NCBI GenBank assembly: GCA_013334325.1
Contig: JAAXXT010000009.1
Location: forward strand, 1-64,000
Length of the DNA stretch: 64,000 bases
Direction of reading: 5' to 3'
From: Erysipelotrichaceae bacterium
Lineage (GTDB): Bacteria; Bacillota_I; Bacilli_A; Erysipelotrichales; Erysipelotrichaceae
Numbering within the stretch: position 1 is the first letter of the stretch; each line of letters starts with the position of its first letter. The translations under genes were made by a program, and so were the position numbers. The notes under the pieces were generated by a model. That model was given only the letters and a program-made list of their open reading frames with translations, was not told where the DNA came from and searched no databases. Positions 17,076-25,189 of the stretch are shown piece after piece.

Positions 17076-18448
17076 TGGAACTCATCCTCCTTCTTCGCTG
17101 ACGATGTTTTGTTATAGACTAAAAGTGAGAAGAAAGCACTTAGTAAGAAAATAAATATCCCAATAGTTGATGCTAGTGAATAATTCTGTTCATTTACAGT
17201 CAGTTTATACAACCAAGTAACGAGTAAATCTGTTTTACCTGCTTGATAATAATTTAAGGTTAACGGACCACCACCTGTCAAAAGGTATATAACATTAAAA
17301 TTATTGATATTTCCAATAAACTGAGTAATGAGATATGGTCCAGTCACAAATAGCATATAAGGTAATGTGATCTTCATGAATTGAACTCTAGCATTAGCAC
17401 CATCAATTTTTGCACTTTCGTATAAATCTACCGGTATATTCATCAAAATTCCCGAGGTAATGAGCATGGAATAAGGAACACCGACCCATAAATTAACTAT
17501 AATAACCGTAAATTTTGCAACATCTCCGTTAGACAAGAAAGGAAAGAAGTCTTTCACAAATCCTAGTTGTCTTAATATAACATTTAAAGTTCCTTGATCA
17601 GCAAGTAATTGAGACATCAGCAACAAGCTCACAAATTGCGGTACGGCAATCGTAATTACGAAAATAGTTCTCCAGAATTTCTTGAGTTTGATTCCTTTTT
17701 TATTAATCATCAACGCCAATATCATACCCAAAATGTAATTCAAGGCTGTTGCTAAGACTGCCCAAACAAGTGTCCAGATAAGAAGACCAAAGAAAGTAGT
17801 TGATTTGAGCGGATCATTCCATAAAGCATCTTTGAAATTATTGAACCCAACCCAAGTAAATAGATTGCCTGGAGGTTGATGATTTTTATCAAAGTTTGTA
17901 AATGCAATTAGAATCATAAAAATTAGTGGTAATATCGTAAACATAAATGTTCCAATAACAGGAATAGTTAATATCGTTACGTGGTATTTTTCATTGAGAT
18001 AGAAATCAATCTCTTGTCTAAAGTTTCTTGGTCTAATACCATTATTAATTGAAACTTGATTCGCATAACAGGTTTTTAGATTAGATAAATATACTAGGAA
18101 GAAGCTTATGACAACAAATATTGTTGCTACACCAAACAAAAGCATCAACATTGAATTATCTCCAGGATATACTACGTAGATTCCTCTTACCTCATCAAAT
18201 ATCCTAGTTTGACCAACTGTACCTAATGTTTGAAGTCCAATAATGTAATCTAGTCCTCTGATAATCATAAATAAGATAAAAGTGATTTGGAAAAAAAGAT
18301 AAGCTAAGCCCTTGATAATTTGTCCTCTTGTAAACATACCAAAACCCATTATGAGGCCTGATAATCTTGTAGATAGATCACCCTTTATAAAACACATTAT
18401 GTATTTATTGAACAAATCATGAATTGAAGTTAATGCTTTTTTAACCAT
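17072..18448 (-). CDS. malF: Maltodextrin ABC permease, MalF type
   Basis: A 458-residue permease. Like MalF of Gram-positives it has an extended N-terminus with extra helices (residues about 40-130) before the core permease domain. The EAA loop DLYESAKIDGANARVQFMKI is present. It pairs with MalG and uses the SBP encoded just upstream; the ATPase is probably the MsmK-type protein at 19933-21024. The ribosome binding site is weak and it is separated from malE by a hairpin terminator, so expression should be lower than that of malE. Confidence 0.92.
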   Translation of the reverse strand: MVKKALTSIHDLFNKYIMCFIKGDLSTRLSGLIMGFGMFTRGQIIKGLAYLFFQITFILFMIIRGLDYIIGLQTLGTVGQTRIFDEVRGIYVVYPGDNSMLMLLFGVATIFVVISFFLVYLSNLKTCYANQVSINNGIRPRNFRQEIDFYLNEKYHVTILTIPVIGTFMFTILPLIFMILIAFTNFDKNHQPPGNLFTWVGFNNFKDALWNDPLKSTTFFGLLIWTLVWAVLATALNYILGMILALMINKKGIKLKKFWRTIFVITIAVPQFVSLLLMSQLLADQGTLNVILRQLGFVKDFFPFLSNGDVAKFTVIIVNLWVGVPYSMLITSGILMNIPVDLYESAKIDGANARVQFMKITLPYMLFVTGPYLITQFIGNINNFNVIYLLTGGGPLTLNYYQAGKTDLLVTWLYKLTVNEQNYSLASTIGIFIFLLSAFFSLLVYNKTSSAKKEDEFQ

Positions 18449-18480
18449 GTTTTTCTCGCTTTTCTCACTTATTTAAAAAT

Positions 18481-18506
18481 AAGGGCAATATTTTAGTATT
18501 GCCCTT
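18481..18506 (-). terminator. Intercistronic terminator/attenuator malE-malF
   Basis: AAGGGCAATA / TATTGCCCTT, a 10-bp stem with a 6-nt loop, followed by ATTTTTAAA on the minus strand. A partial terminator here would favour the binding protein over the permeases, as in other sugar ABC operons. Confidence 0.75.
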
Positions 18507-18529
18507 TTTGTTTACTTCTTAATCTACGA

Positions 18530-19711
18530 TTAGGAGCCGTTAGCCTGCAATACCCAAGCATCAAGCATCTCTTGAATTGTCTTGGAATAGTCTTTTGTTT
18601 CCATTGCTAAGCCGAAAGCTTCTCCAGGTCCCCAATAAGAATCAGGTACGCTGTTCTGACTAATTGCAAATGCAGCTTGAGCAGCTAAAGCAGCCAAAGC
18701 GACATCAGCAACAACTGTAGTACTTGTCGCAGCTTTAATATTACTTGGACCAAGTTTACGAGTTTCGAAGCGTTTAATCTGATTGGCTTCATTGGTCAAG
18801 AATTCTGCTAGAGCCATAGCTTCTTCAGGGAATTTAGTAAGCGCATTAACGCCCATCAATTTATAACCCGCAAAGCTTCCCATTTGTGTGGAAGTTGTTC
18901 CCAACATGTATGAAGGCAACTTTGTAGCGGCATAATTAGCACCTAAAACTGTAGAAATATCTGAAGCATTCCATGTTCCAGAAACACCAGCAGCAATTGT
19001 TGTACCAATGTTACCTTTTAGGTAAGCATCATCACCAGTAACGAATGCAGAGTTAGCAGTAAAGGATTTAATAAATTCACCGACCTTTAAACCAGTAGCA
19101 TTATTGAAGTCGATAACTTTCTTCCCATCAACGGTTTTGAAAGTGTTTCCAGCCCCAATAAAGAATGAAGCAATATACCAACCATTAGATACATCCATGA
19201 ATACTTTCTTGTTTGCTGTAGCAGCTTTTGTCAACATAGTATCGAGGGATTTCACATCGTCAGCACTGAAAACGCTCTTATCATAATACAAGAAATAACC
19301 ATTGTCAGCAGTGACTGGATAAGCATATAGCTTTCCACCAACAGTTGAAACATCAATAGAACCTGCGACATTGGCAGCGATAATAGCAGCCTTATTCAAG
19401 GTTACTTCATAAAGAGCCCCTGCATCTACTAAGCCAGAAATTTGATCATTCGGGAAAGAAAATACATCAGCGGCAGCTTCTGGATCTTCCAAATATTTTG
19501 TTTTGGCATCCGGTTCGCCTACAACACCCAAAGTAATAGTGTAGATCTTATCTGTGTTAGCAGCGATAAAAGCATCTACCATTTCTTGAAGCATTACTTG
19601 ATCTTCTTGAGAGCCCCAAACCTTCAAAGTAACTTCTGTTTTCTTCTTTGTACAAGCCGACAAAGAAGCAACTAACAACAATGCAGAGAGCAGTAAAATA
19701 ATCTTCTTCAT
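18530..19711 (-). CDS. malE: Maltose/maltodextrin-binding lipoprotein
   Basis: A 393-residue family-1 solute-binding lipoprotein. The start is the ATG at 19711 (MKKIILLLSALLL), preceded by AGGAGG; the longer ORF-track start reads through the promoter region. The lipobox is LSAC. The mature protein shows EVTLKVWGSQEDQ at the N-terminus, KLYAYPVTADNGYFLYYDKS and GSFAGYKLMGVNALTKFPEEAM, features of MalE-like proteins. First gene of the malEFG-amylase-GH13-cotH unit. Exact oligosaccharide specificity is inferred from neighbours. Confidence 0.92.
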   Translation of the reverse strand: MKKIILLLSALLLVASLSACTKKKTEVTLKVWGSQEDQVMLQEMVDAFIAANTDKIYTITLGVVGEPDAKTKYLEDPEAAADVFSFPNDQISGLVDAGALYEVTLNKAAIIAANVAGSIDVSTVGGKLYAYPVTADNGYFLYYDKSVFSADDVKSLDTMLTKAATANKKVFMDVSNGWYIASFFIGAGNTFKTVDGKKVIDFNNATGLKVGEFIKSFTANSAFVTGDDAYLKGNIGTTIAAGVSGTWNASDISTVLGANYAATKLPSYMLGTTSTQMGSFAGYKLMGVNALTKFPEEAMALAEFLTNEANQIKRFETRKLGPSNIKAATSTTVVADVALAALAAQAAFAISQNSVPDSYWGPGEAFGLAMETKDYSKTIQEMLDAWVLQANGS

Positions 19712-19734
19712 TTCATTCCTCCTATGGTATCCAC

Positions 19735-19754
19735 CAATGTAAGTGGTTACATTG
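19735..19754. promoter_or_regulatory. Perfect inverted repeat, candidate operator of malE
   Basis: CAATGTAA, 4 nt, TTACATTG: perfect 8-nt arms immediately downstream of the malE -10 box, covering the likely transcription start. This is where a repressor operator would lie. It has no T-tract. The cognate regulator is not known; the PucR-type protein at 21091 is the only nearby DNA-binding candidate. Confidence 0.55.
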
Positions 19755-19757
19755 ATA

Positions 19758-19766
19758 ATTATACCA
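19758..19766 (-). promoter_or_regulatory. Extended -10 promoter of malE
   Basis: TGGTATAAT on the minus strand: perfect TATAAT with an extended -10 TG. No recognisable -35 at 16-18 nt, consistent with an extended -10 promoter. Confidence 0.6.
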
Positions 19767-19834
19767 CCCATATTTTGCATTTTCCACTCATATGTTCACA
19801 AATATTTCACTTTTGGTCGTGAACTAATTATTCT

Positions 19835-19848
19835 AGAAAACGCTTTCC
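19835..19848 (-). promoter_or_regulatory. cre site upstream of malE
   Basis: GGAAAGCGTTTTCT fits the CcpA consensus at 13 of 14 positions. It is centred roughly 90 nt upstream of the malE transcription start, so its effect (repression or activation) is unclear. Confidence 0.55.
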
Positions 19849-19895
19849 CAGAATGTTGTGTGGTTTAGATATACTTCAAGACACTCTATACTGCA

Positions 19896-19930
19896 TAAAA
19901 AAACAAAAGAGGTTTAACTCTTTTGTTTCA
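19896..19930 (-). terminator. Terminator of msmK
   Basis: AACAAAAGAG / CTCTTTTGTT stem followed by TTTTT on the minus strand, directly after the ATPase stop codon. It separates the ATPase gene from malE. Confidence 0.8.
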
Positions 19931-19932
19931 TT

Positions 19933-21024
19933 TTAGATAATGGCTTTGGTGGTTTCTTTATCGAAGAAATGTAGTTTCGTTACATCCATGGCCAATTTAA
20001 TGGTGTCATGAGCGTGTACGTCAACTCTAGCGGATACCTTCGCCAAGATAGGTTGATTACCGAAACGTCCATGAAGGATGAATTCATGACCCAAAAGTTC
20101 AGAGACTTCAATATTGAAATCAAATGGTGTATCTGGGAATGTTTCTGCGACGATGCCTTCATAATGGATGTCTTCAGGACGGATACCCAATACGAGTTCT
20201 TTGCCTTCTAGATCTTTTAGGGCTTCACTGAACATCTTAGGAACCATAAATGATTTATTGTCGACTTCGAAACGGCCTTTAGCGTATTTTCCAGTGATGA
20301 AGTTCATCGCAGGAGCACCAATGAAGTTCGCAACGAACATATTGTTTGGATGATTATAGATTTCTTTTGGTGTACCGATCTGTTGGATATAACCGTCTTT
20401 CATAACGACGATTCTGGTAGCCATGGTCATAGCTTCAGTTTGGTCATGGGTGACATAGATGGTAGTAGCATTCAGACGTTCATGAAGTTTAATGATTTCA
20501 GATCTCATTTGAACACGTAGCTTAGCATCTAGATTGGACAAAGGTTCATCCATCAAGAATACCTGCGCATTACGTACGATGGCTCTTCCCAAGGCAACAC
20601 GTTGACGTTGTCCACCAGACAACGCTTTAGGTTTACGATCCAAGAAGTTTTCGATTTCTAGAATACGTGCAGCTTCTTTAACGCGTTCGTCGATCTCATG
20701 TTTAGGAAGTTTCTTTAAACGAAGACCGAAAGCCATGTTTTCATAAACAGTCATGTGTGGATACAAAGCGTAGGATTGGAATACCATCGCGATGTCTCTG
20801 TCTTTAGGAGCGGTCAAATTGGAGAACTTATCATTGATGAACAATTCACCTGATGAGATTTCTTCTAGACCGGCGATCATTCTTAAAGTCGTGGATTTAC
20901 CACAGCCTGAAGGACCGACCAAGACGATGAATTCTTTGTCTTTGATGTCGAGATTGAAATCGAAGACGGCTTGGACATTATTGTCGTAGATTTTGTTGAT
21001 GCCTTTTAATTGTAGTGTTGCCAT
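19933..21024 (-). CDS. msmK: Sugar ABC transporter ATPase, MsmK/MalK type
   Basis: A 363-residue ATPase energising oligosaccharide importers. Walker [11 protein letters not shown]-loop [14 protein letters not shown], signature LSGGQRQRV, Walker [14 protein letters not shown] and switch His in THDQTEA are all present, followed by the C-terminal TOBE regulatory region (IRPEDIHYE). It forms its own short unit between the malE promoter region and the pucR-like gene. MsmK-type ATPases commonly serve several sugar transporters, which would fit the orphan SBPs in this window. Confidence 0.95.
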   Translation of the reverse strand: MATLQLKGINKIYDNNVQAVFDFNLDIKDKEFIVLVGPSGCGKSTTLRMIAGLEEISSGELFINDKFSNLTAPKDRDIAMVFQSYALYPHMTVYENMAFGLRLKKLPKHEIDERVKEAARILEIENFLDRKPKALSGGQRQRVALGRAIVRNAQVFLMDEPLSNLDAKLRVQMRSEIIKLHERLNATTIYVTHDQTEAMTMATRIVVMKDGYIQQIGTPKEIYNHPNNMFVANFIGAPAMNFITGKYAKGRFEVDNKSFMVPKMFSEALKDLEGKELVLGIRPEDIHYEGIVAETFPDTPFDFNIEVSELLGHEFILHGRFGNQPILAKVSARVDVHAHDTIKLAMDVTKLHFFDKETTKAII

Positions 21025-21073
21025 AGTTTAGGTTTACCTCGTTTTTATTTTACACCCTAGTTATTGATTTGAT

Positions 21074-21090
21074 TTGTGCAGTATGCACAA
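21074..21090. promoter_or_regulatory. Inverted repeat upstream of msmK
   Basis: TTGTGCA, GTA, TGCACAA: perfect 7-nt arms between the pucR-like stop codon and msmK. It has no T-run, so it looks more like an operator than a terminator. A TAAAAT downstream could be the msmK -10. Confidence 0.4.
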
Positions 21091-21654
21091 TTAACCTAAA
21101 ATAGATGATTTTATGGTGAAATAGGTCTGTAAGAAGGCTGCTAAGTTGCTTTCTCTTAGATCTAATCCTGTTTGATCGATAAACTTAGCCAATCGATATG
21201 AGAAGGTATTGCGATGCACATACAGTAAGCTTGAAGCTAAGACAGAGTTTCCTCCTGTAAGTAGATACATACGAGCTGTTTCTAAGACTTCTTTTGAGAC
21301 TTTCGATAAAAGCTGATCTAGACTAAGCATCAAACGATGATCTCCTTTTAAGGTCTCTAGTAATAAGACATCTCCTAGATCTATAATCTTACCAGAATGA
21401 TGTTCACTCGCAATAGACAAAGCTAGCCTCATTAAAGCTTCATTATCGAAACCGATAACCATAGTCATCTTTATCCCTAAATCATCTCTTAGAGGCTCAT
21501 AAAGAACTCTAAGTTGAATAGCGTGAGCTTTACTGATGATGAACTTCGCCGTTCTTTGATCCAACCAAGTAAAATCGCTTCCATAGCTTAAACAAAAAGC
21601 CTGGATGTCTTGTTCACGATGGGTTTCTACAGTATTAAGATAAAGGGTTAACAA
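21091..21654 (-). CDS. Small PucR/CdaR-type helix-turn-helix protein
   Basis: A 187-residue protein whose last 60 residues (ETARMYLLTGGNSVLASSLL, then YVHRNTFSYRLAKFIDQTGL) match the C-terminal PucR-type HTH of the CdaR/PucR family; the N-terminal 120 residues show no domain I recognise and are far shorter than in usual PucR proteins (400-550 residues). The only plausible start is TTG at 21654, 1 nt after the stop of the alpha-glucosidase gene, with AGGCC upstream, so it should depend on translational coupling. Being the only DNA-binding protein inside the glucan cluster it is the natural candidate for local control. Function beyond DNA binding is inference. Confidence 0.78.
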   Translation of the reverse strand: MLTLYLNTVETHREQDIQAFCLSYGSDFTWLDQRTAKFIISKAHAIQLRVLYEPLRDDLGIKMTMVIGFDNEALMRLALSIASEHHSGKIIDLGDVLLLETLKGDHRLMLSLDQLLSKVSKEVLETARMYLLTGGNSVLASSLLYVHRNTFSYRLAKFIDQTGLDLRESNLAAFLQTYFTIKSSILG

Positions 21655-21655
21655 A

Positions 21656-23353
21656 TTAAAAGGCCTCTACTATCATAGCTTCATAAGGTTTTAGATGAAG
21701 CACTTTTCTGATATGCACATTTTGATAATTGTTGAAAATCACATGTTTATACTGACTCGGTAAGGTAAAGTCATGAGGATCTCTACTAAAGTTACAGATG
21801 ATCATCAAGTGTTGAGACGCTGTCTTTCTATGATACGCGAAGACATTTTCATCCTTAGGATGGATCAGTTTAAAATCTCCACAGATTAAGGTCTCAGAAT
21901 ATTTACTATCTTTACGAATTCTGATCAAGGTTCTATAGGTATTTAAAATAGAATCCTTTTCAGCTTGTTGTTTTTCTACGTTGATCAAGCTATAATTGCC
22001 TACGTTTTTCTGATGAGGGACATGCGTAGAGAAACCAGCATAAGCTTGATCATTCCACTGCATCGGTGTTCTCGCATTGTTTCTAGAGGTTCTTCTTAAA
22101 TGAGAAAGAATCTGTTCTTCTGAAAGATGGGTTTTAGCTTGTTTAGCGTAATTCTTGACCCAGACATCGGTAAAATCATCGATGGAGGTATAATCCACAT
22201 TGGTCATCCCAATCTCTTCTCCATTATAGATGAAAGGAGTTCCTGGTAAAGTTAAAAGTATCGTTCCTAATAAGGTTCCTGATTCTCGATGAAAGTGAAG
22301 AGGATCTCCGTATTGGCTCATGACTCTAGGATGATCATGGTTCAACCAATAATGAGGCATCCATCCTTTACCTTTCATCCCTTGGATCCATAAGTTAAAG
22401 GTACGCTTCATATCTAAGACGTTGATCCTTATATCTTCATCTTTTAGATTATCATTCCCAAAGATATTGTTTTTCCAACAAGTATCAAAGTTAAAGACCA
22501 TATTAAAGATGTGGGCATCATAGCCTGCATATTTTACCCCAGCTTCGACAGAAGCCCCACCTCCGACCTCGCCTACAGTCATACAATCATATTTACTTAA
22601 TACTTTCTCATTGAATTCTTTTAAGTAATCAAAGAGCTCTGGTCGATTAGAGAACTTACCCCAATCAGGGGCTACATGATGGGCATTTAAAGGCATCGTT
22701 GAATCAGTAAAAGAAAGCTCTCGTGCTAAGTGAGCGATCGCATCGACTCTAAATCCATCGATCCCTTGATCAAGCCACCATGAGGCCATCTTAAACATCT
22801 CTTGCCTTAAGGCAGGAGAATTCCAGTTTAGATCAGGCATCTTATCAGAGAAGATCTTCATATAGTATTGATTGGTGATGGGGTCATGATTCCACGCAGA
22901 ACCTTCAAAGAAGCTACCCCAATTGGTAGGCGCATGAAGATGTCCATGAGAGTCTTTCTTCCCATCTTGCCAAATATAGTAATCCCTTTTGGGATTAGAT
23001 AAGGAGGATCTTGATTCGATGAACCAAGGATGTTCATCGGAAGTATGGTTTAAAACGAGGTCTAGAATGATCTTGATGCCTCTTTTATGGGCTTCTTTGA
23101 TGAGATCTTTGGCGTCTTGTAGAGATCCAAATAAAGGATCTACATCATAAAAGTCACTGACATCATAGCCATTATCATCCATAGGTGATTTATAGAATGG
23201 CCCGATCCAAATAAGATTGATACCTAGATCTTTGATGTAGTCTAGTTTAGATATAATCCCTTTAAGATCTCCTACCCCATCATTATTACTATCATAGAAA
23301 GATCTAGGATAGATCTGATAACCTACTGCATTCTTCCACCATGTTTTATCCAT
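21656..23353 (-). CDS. Alpha-glucosidase / oligo-1,6-glucosidase (GH13_31-like)
   Basis: A 565-residue cytoplasmic GH13 enzyme typical of the MalL/TreC group: WWKNAVGYQIYPRSFYDSNNDGVGDLKGI at the N-terminus, LVLNHTSDEHPWF (region I), GFRVDAIAHL (region II, nucleophile), TVGEVGG (region III, acid/base) and LNHDHPR (region IV). It releases glucose from short maltose- or isomaltose-type oligosaccharides. It sits between the second SBP gene (30 nt upstream) and the pucR-like gene (1 nt downstream). Distinguishing 1,4- from 1,6-specificity or trehalose-6-phosphate hydrolysis needs more than motifs. Confidence 0.93.
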   Translation of the reverse strand: MDKTWWKNAVGYQIYPRSFYDSNNDGVGDLKGIISKLDYIKDLGINLIWIGPFYKSPMDDNGYDVSDFYDVDPLFGSLQDAKDLIKEAHKRGIKIILDLVLNHTSDEHPWFIESRSSLSNPKRDYYIWQDGKKDSHGHLHAPTNWGSFFEGSAWNHDPITNQYYMKIFSDKMPDLNWNSPALRQEMFKMASWWLDQGIDGFRVDAIAHLARELSFTDSTMPLNAHHVAPDWGKFSNRPELFDYLKEFNEKVLSKYDCMTVGEVGGGASVEAGVKYAGYDAHIFNMVFNFDTCWKNNIFGNDNLKDEDIRINVLDMKRTFNLWIQGMKGKGWMPHYWLNHDHPRVMSQYGDPLHFHRESGTLLGTILLTLPGTPFIYNGEEIGMTNVDYTSIDDFTDVWVKNYAKQAKTHLSEEQILSHLRRTSRNNARTPMQWNDQAYAGFSTHVPHQKNVGNYSLINVEKQQAEKDSILNTYRTLIRIRKDSKYSETLICGDFKLIHPKDENVFAYHRKTASQHLMIICNFSRDPHDFTLPSQYKHVIFNNYQNVHIRKVLHLKPYEAMIVEAF

Positions 23354-23382
23354 ATTGTTCCTCTCTCAATAAGTCGATCTAC

Positions 23383-24804
23383 TTAACGTTCTTCGTTCGC
23401 TTCAGCAAGTAATGCATCAGAAATCGTAATCAAATCTGCAATAGATTGATCAATAGACTTAGAACCATCCCAAATTGCAATCTGAGCATCATTCAAGAAT
23501 GATTGATAATAAGCAACACTCATCGCGCTCAGTTTCTTGTTATTTGGTATGGTTTCGAAATATTCAGAAGAACTATATAAGAACCCATACATCAAATCTT
23601 CTTGGATATTATTAGCTTTAAATATCGGAATATATATGGAATCATTTGAAAGTGAAGGGGCATATTTTGTATTATCAACCAATGCTTGAAACCCTGCCTT
23701 TGAATAAATCAATCTACCCAATTCATGAGCAGCGCTTCTAAATTTAGTATTGGTACTAATAACGAGTCCTTTTGTATTAACTAAGGTCGATTGGTGATTA
23801 CCGTTATAGGTTGGCAAGGCTGAAACGATGAAATCAGAACCAGTATTTGCTTCAGCTGTAGTTAGATCCATCCAAGTCCCCAAAAAGCCAAACGGTGCAA
23901 TTTCACTATCTAAAACATCTTCCCATCTCCAATTCATTTCTACACCTGGAGATAAAGTTTCTGATCCATCTTCAGCGATTTCTACAGAAATGAAAGAAGC
24001 TTTCGCATCTTCTAAAAATTCAAATCCAGTTTTAAATTCCAGATCATCATATCCAGGATCTAAAGGTCCATTTTCGAACATCTGCCACCCAGTAGATGAC
24101 AAGTGGTGGTAGTCAGACCACTGATTGTTTAAAGTTAAAGGAAAAAGAGTTTCAATTGGTTTCCCTTTATACATTGGACGATCACCTGTATACCAAGAAG
24201 CTAAGAGAGAGAATATTTCTTCCCAAGTATCGAATGCATCAGGCAAATTATCATTATTGGCATCAATTGTACTTAAGTCAATCATTTCCAACATTGTTTT
24301 ATTCCAAACGAAAACCAAACCATAATCATATAATATGGGGGCATAAACTAGATTTTCTGTGGTATTGACGGAATTTAAGAAAGACTCAACTGAATTGTCT
24401 TTTAGGGTATCAGTAAGTACCTTATCAAACGCAAGAAACTTTTCTGAATTCTTGACCACCTCACTATCATGCAATATATATATATCAGCATCATTATAGA
24501 TTTGATCAGAAATAAGCCCAGACTCATTTCTTTTACTATTAATAAAAGTAACCGCCCCAATCGAATCTGGATGAGCATTGTTCCATATCTCAACAATGGC
24601 TTCCCCCCATTTGTCGTCATCCACACTTACAACAAGGTGTGCATCAGATTCTATCTTGTATTGTTCTAATTTTTCATCAAAACAAATTGTGGTCCCATTT
24701 AGCTCAATATCATCACAGGTCATTAACTTATTAGTACATGCAGATAAAGTACTAATAATCATAAGTGAGACCAACGAAAGAAATAATGATTTTCTTTTCT
24801 TCAT
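23383..24804 (-). CDS. Solute-binding lipoprotein, second SBP
   Basis: A 473-residue lipoprotein with signal peptide and lipobox LSAC; start ATG at 24804 (MKKRKSLF) rather than the upstream GTG in the ORF track, with TAGGAG 5 nt before it. It is a paralogue of the 6582-7913 protein, with a shared CFDxxxxxxKIE segment, an extra cysteine pair and an acidic loop DANNDNLPDAFD (about residues 181-192) that looks like a calcium-binding EF-hand loop. It heads a three-gene unit with an alpha-glucosidase and the pucR-like gene but has no permease of its own; it may feed MalFG-MsmK or act as a sensor. Confidence 0.85.
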   Translation of the reverse strand: MKKRKSLFLSLVSLMIISTLSACTNKLMTCDDIELNGTTICFDEKLEQYKIESDAHLVVSVDDDKWGEAIVEIWNNAHPDSIGAVTFINSKRNESGLISDQIYNDADIYILHDSEVVKNSEKFLAFDKVLTDTLKDNSVESFLNSVNTTENLVYAPILYDYGLVFVWNKTMLEMIDLSTIDANNDNLPDAFDTWEEIFSLLASWYTGDRPMYKGKPIETLFPLTLNNQWSDYHHLSSTGWQMFENGPLDPGYDDLEFKTGFEFLEDAKASFISVEIAEDGSETLSPGVEMNWRWEDVLDSEIAPFGFLGTWMDLTTAEANTGSDFIVSALPTYNGNHQSTLVNTKGLVISTNTKFRSAAHELGRLIYSKAGFQALVDNTKYAPSLSNDSIYIPIFKANNIQEDLMYGFLYSSSEYFETIPNNKKLSAMSVAYYQSFLNDAQIAIWDGSKSIDQSIADLITISDALLAEANEER

Positions 24805-24824
24805 ACACACTCCTATTGAGACAT

Positions 24825-24853
24825 ATTATGACAATTTTTAACTATAACATCAA
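24825..24853 (-). promoter_or_regulatory. Promoter of second SBP operon
   Basis: TTGATG, 17 nt, CATAAT on the minus strand, with the ATG about 20 nt downstream. Confidence 0.55.
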
Positions 24854-24869
24854 GTAGATAGTACCTTTT

Positions 24870-24881
24870 AAGCAATTGCTT
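24870..24881. promoter_or_regulatory. Palindrome AAGCAATTGCTT, candidate operator
   Basis: A perfect 12-bp palindrome between the divergent promoters of the second SBP operon and the sortase gene. The same AAGCA-N2-TGCTT frame occurs once more in front of glgP (31737-31748), suggesting a shared regulator. Confidence 0.4.
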
Positions 24882-24893
24882 TCTTCCTAGAAA

Positions 24894-24921
24894 TTGACAT
24901 TTATAGTGTATCGTTTACAAT
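24894..24921 (+). promoter_or_regulatory. Putative promoter toward sortase gene
   Basis: TTGACA, 16 nt, TACAAT, close to consensus. The transcript would have a leader of about 260 nt before the sortase ATG. Confidence 0.6.
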
Positions 24922-25189
24922 AACACTTGGGATTATAAAGATAAAGAATGAATAATCTCTCCATTGATGTTTCTTATTATTAGACTTATCTCGTTTTAGT
25001 TTACGAAGGATCTTGGGAATGGATTGCTCATAAGACCCTATTAGTAATCAAAAAAACATGCTTGTCTAGATCATCAACTCAAGTTCAGACCCATGTGAAT
25101 GCCCAATAATGTGAAACATCCTGTATACTGAAAGCAGCTGTGTTTTATGTAGTGCTTATGATATCAAGTTGATACAGATCGGATAACCT
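24922..25189 (+). other. Long leader / intergenic region before sortase
   Basis: About 270 nt without a convincing gene. It holds an 11-codon ATG-TAG frame at 24948-24983 with no good ribosome binding site, a TATCAA-G-TTGATA repeat at 25162-25174 just before the sortase start, and no terminator or known riboswitch signature that I recognise. It could be a regulatory leader. Confidence 0.35.

Noticed and set aside
21074-21090. TTGTGCA-GTA-TGCACAA as a terminator of the pucR-like gene.
   Set aside because: No T-run follows on either strand; an operator role is more likely.
24908-24922. TGTATCGTTTACAA as a cre site in front of sortase.
   Set aside because: When aligned on the central CG the flanks do not fit the CcpA consensus; the match depends on dropping one base.
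24948-24983. An 11-codon ORF in the sortase leader.
   Set aside because: No convincing ribosome binding site or conservation evidence; such frames are expected by chance.
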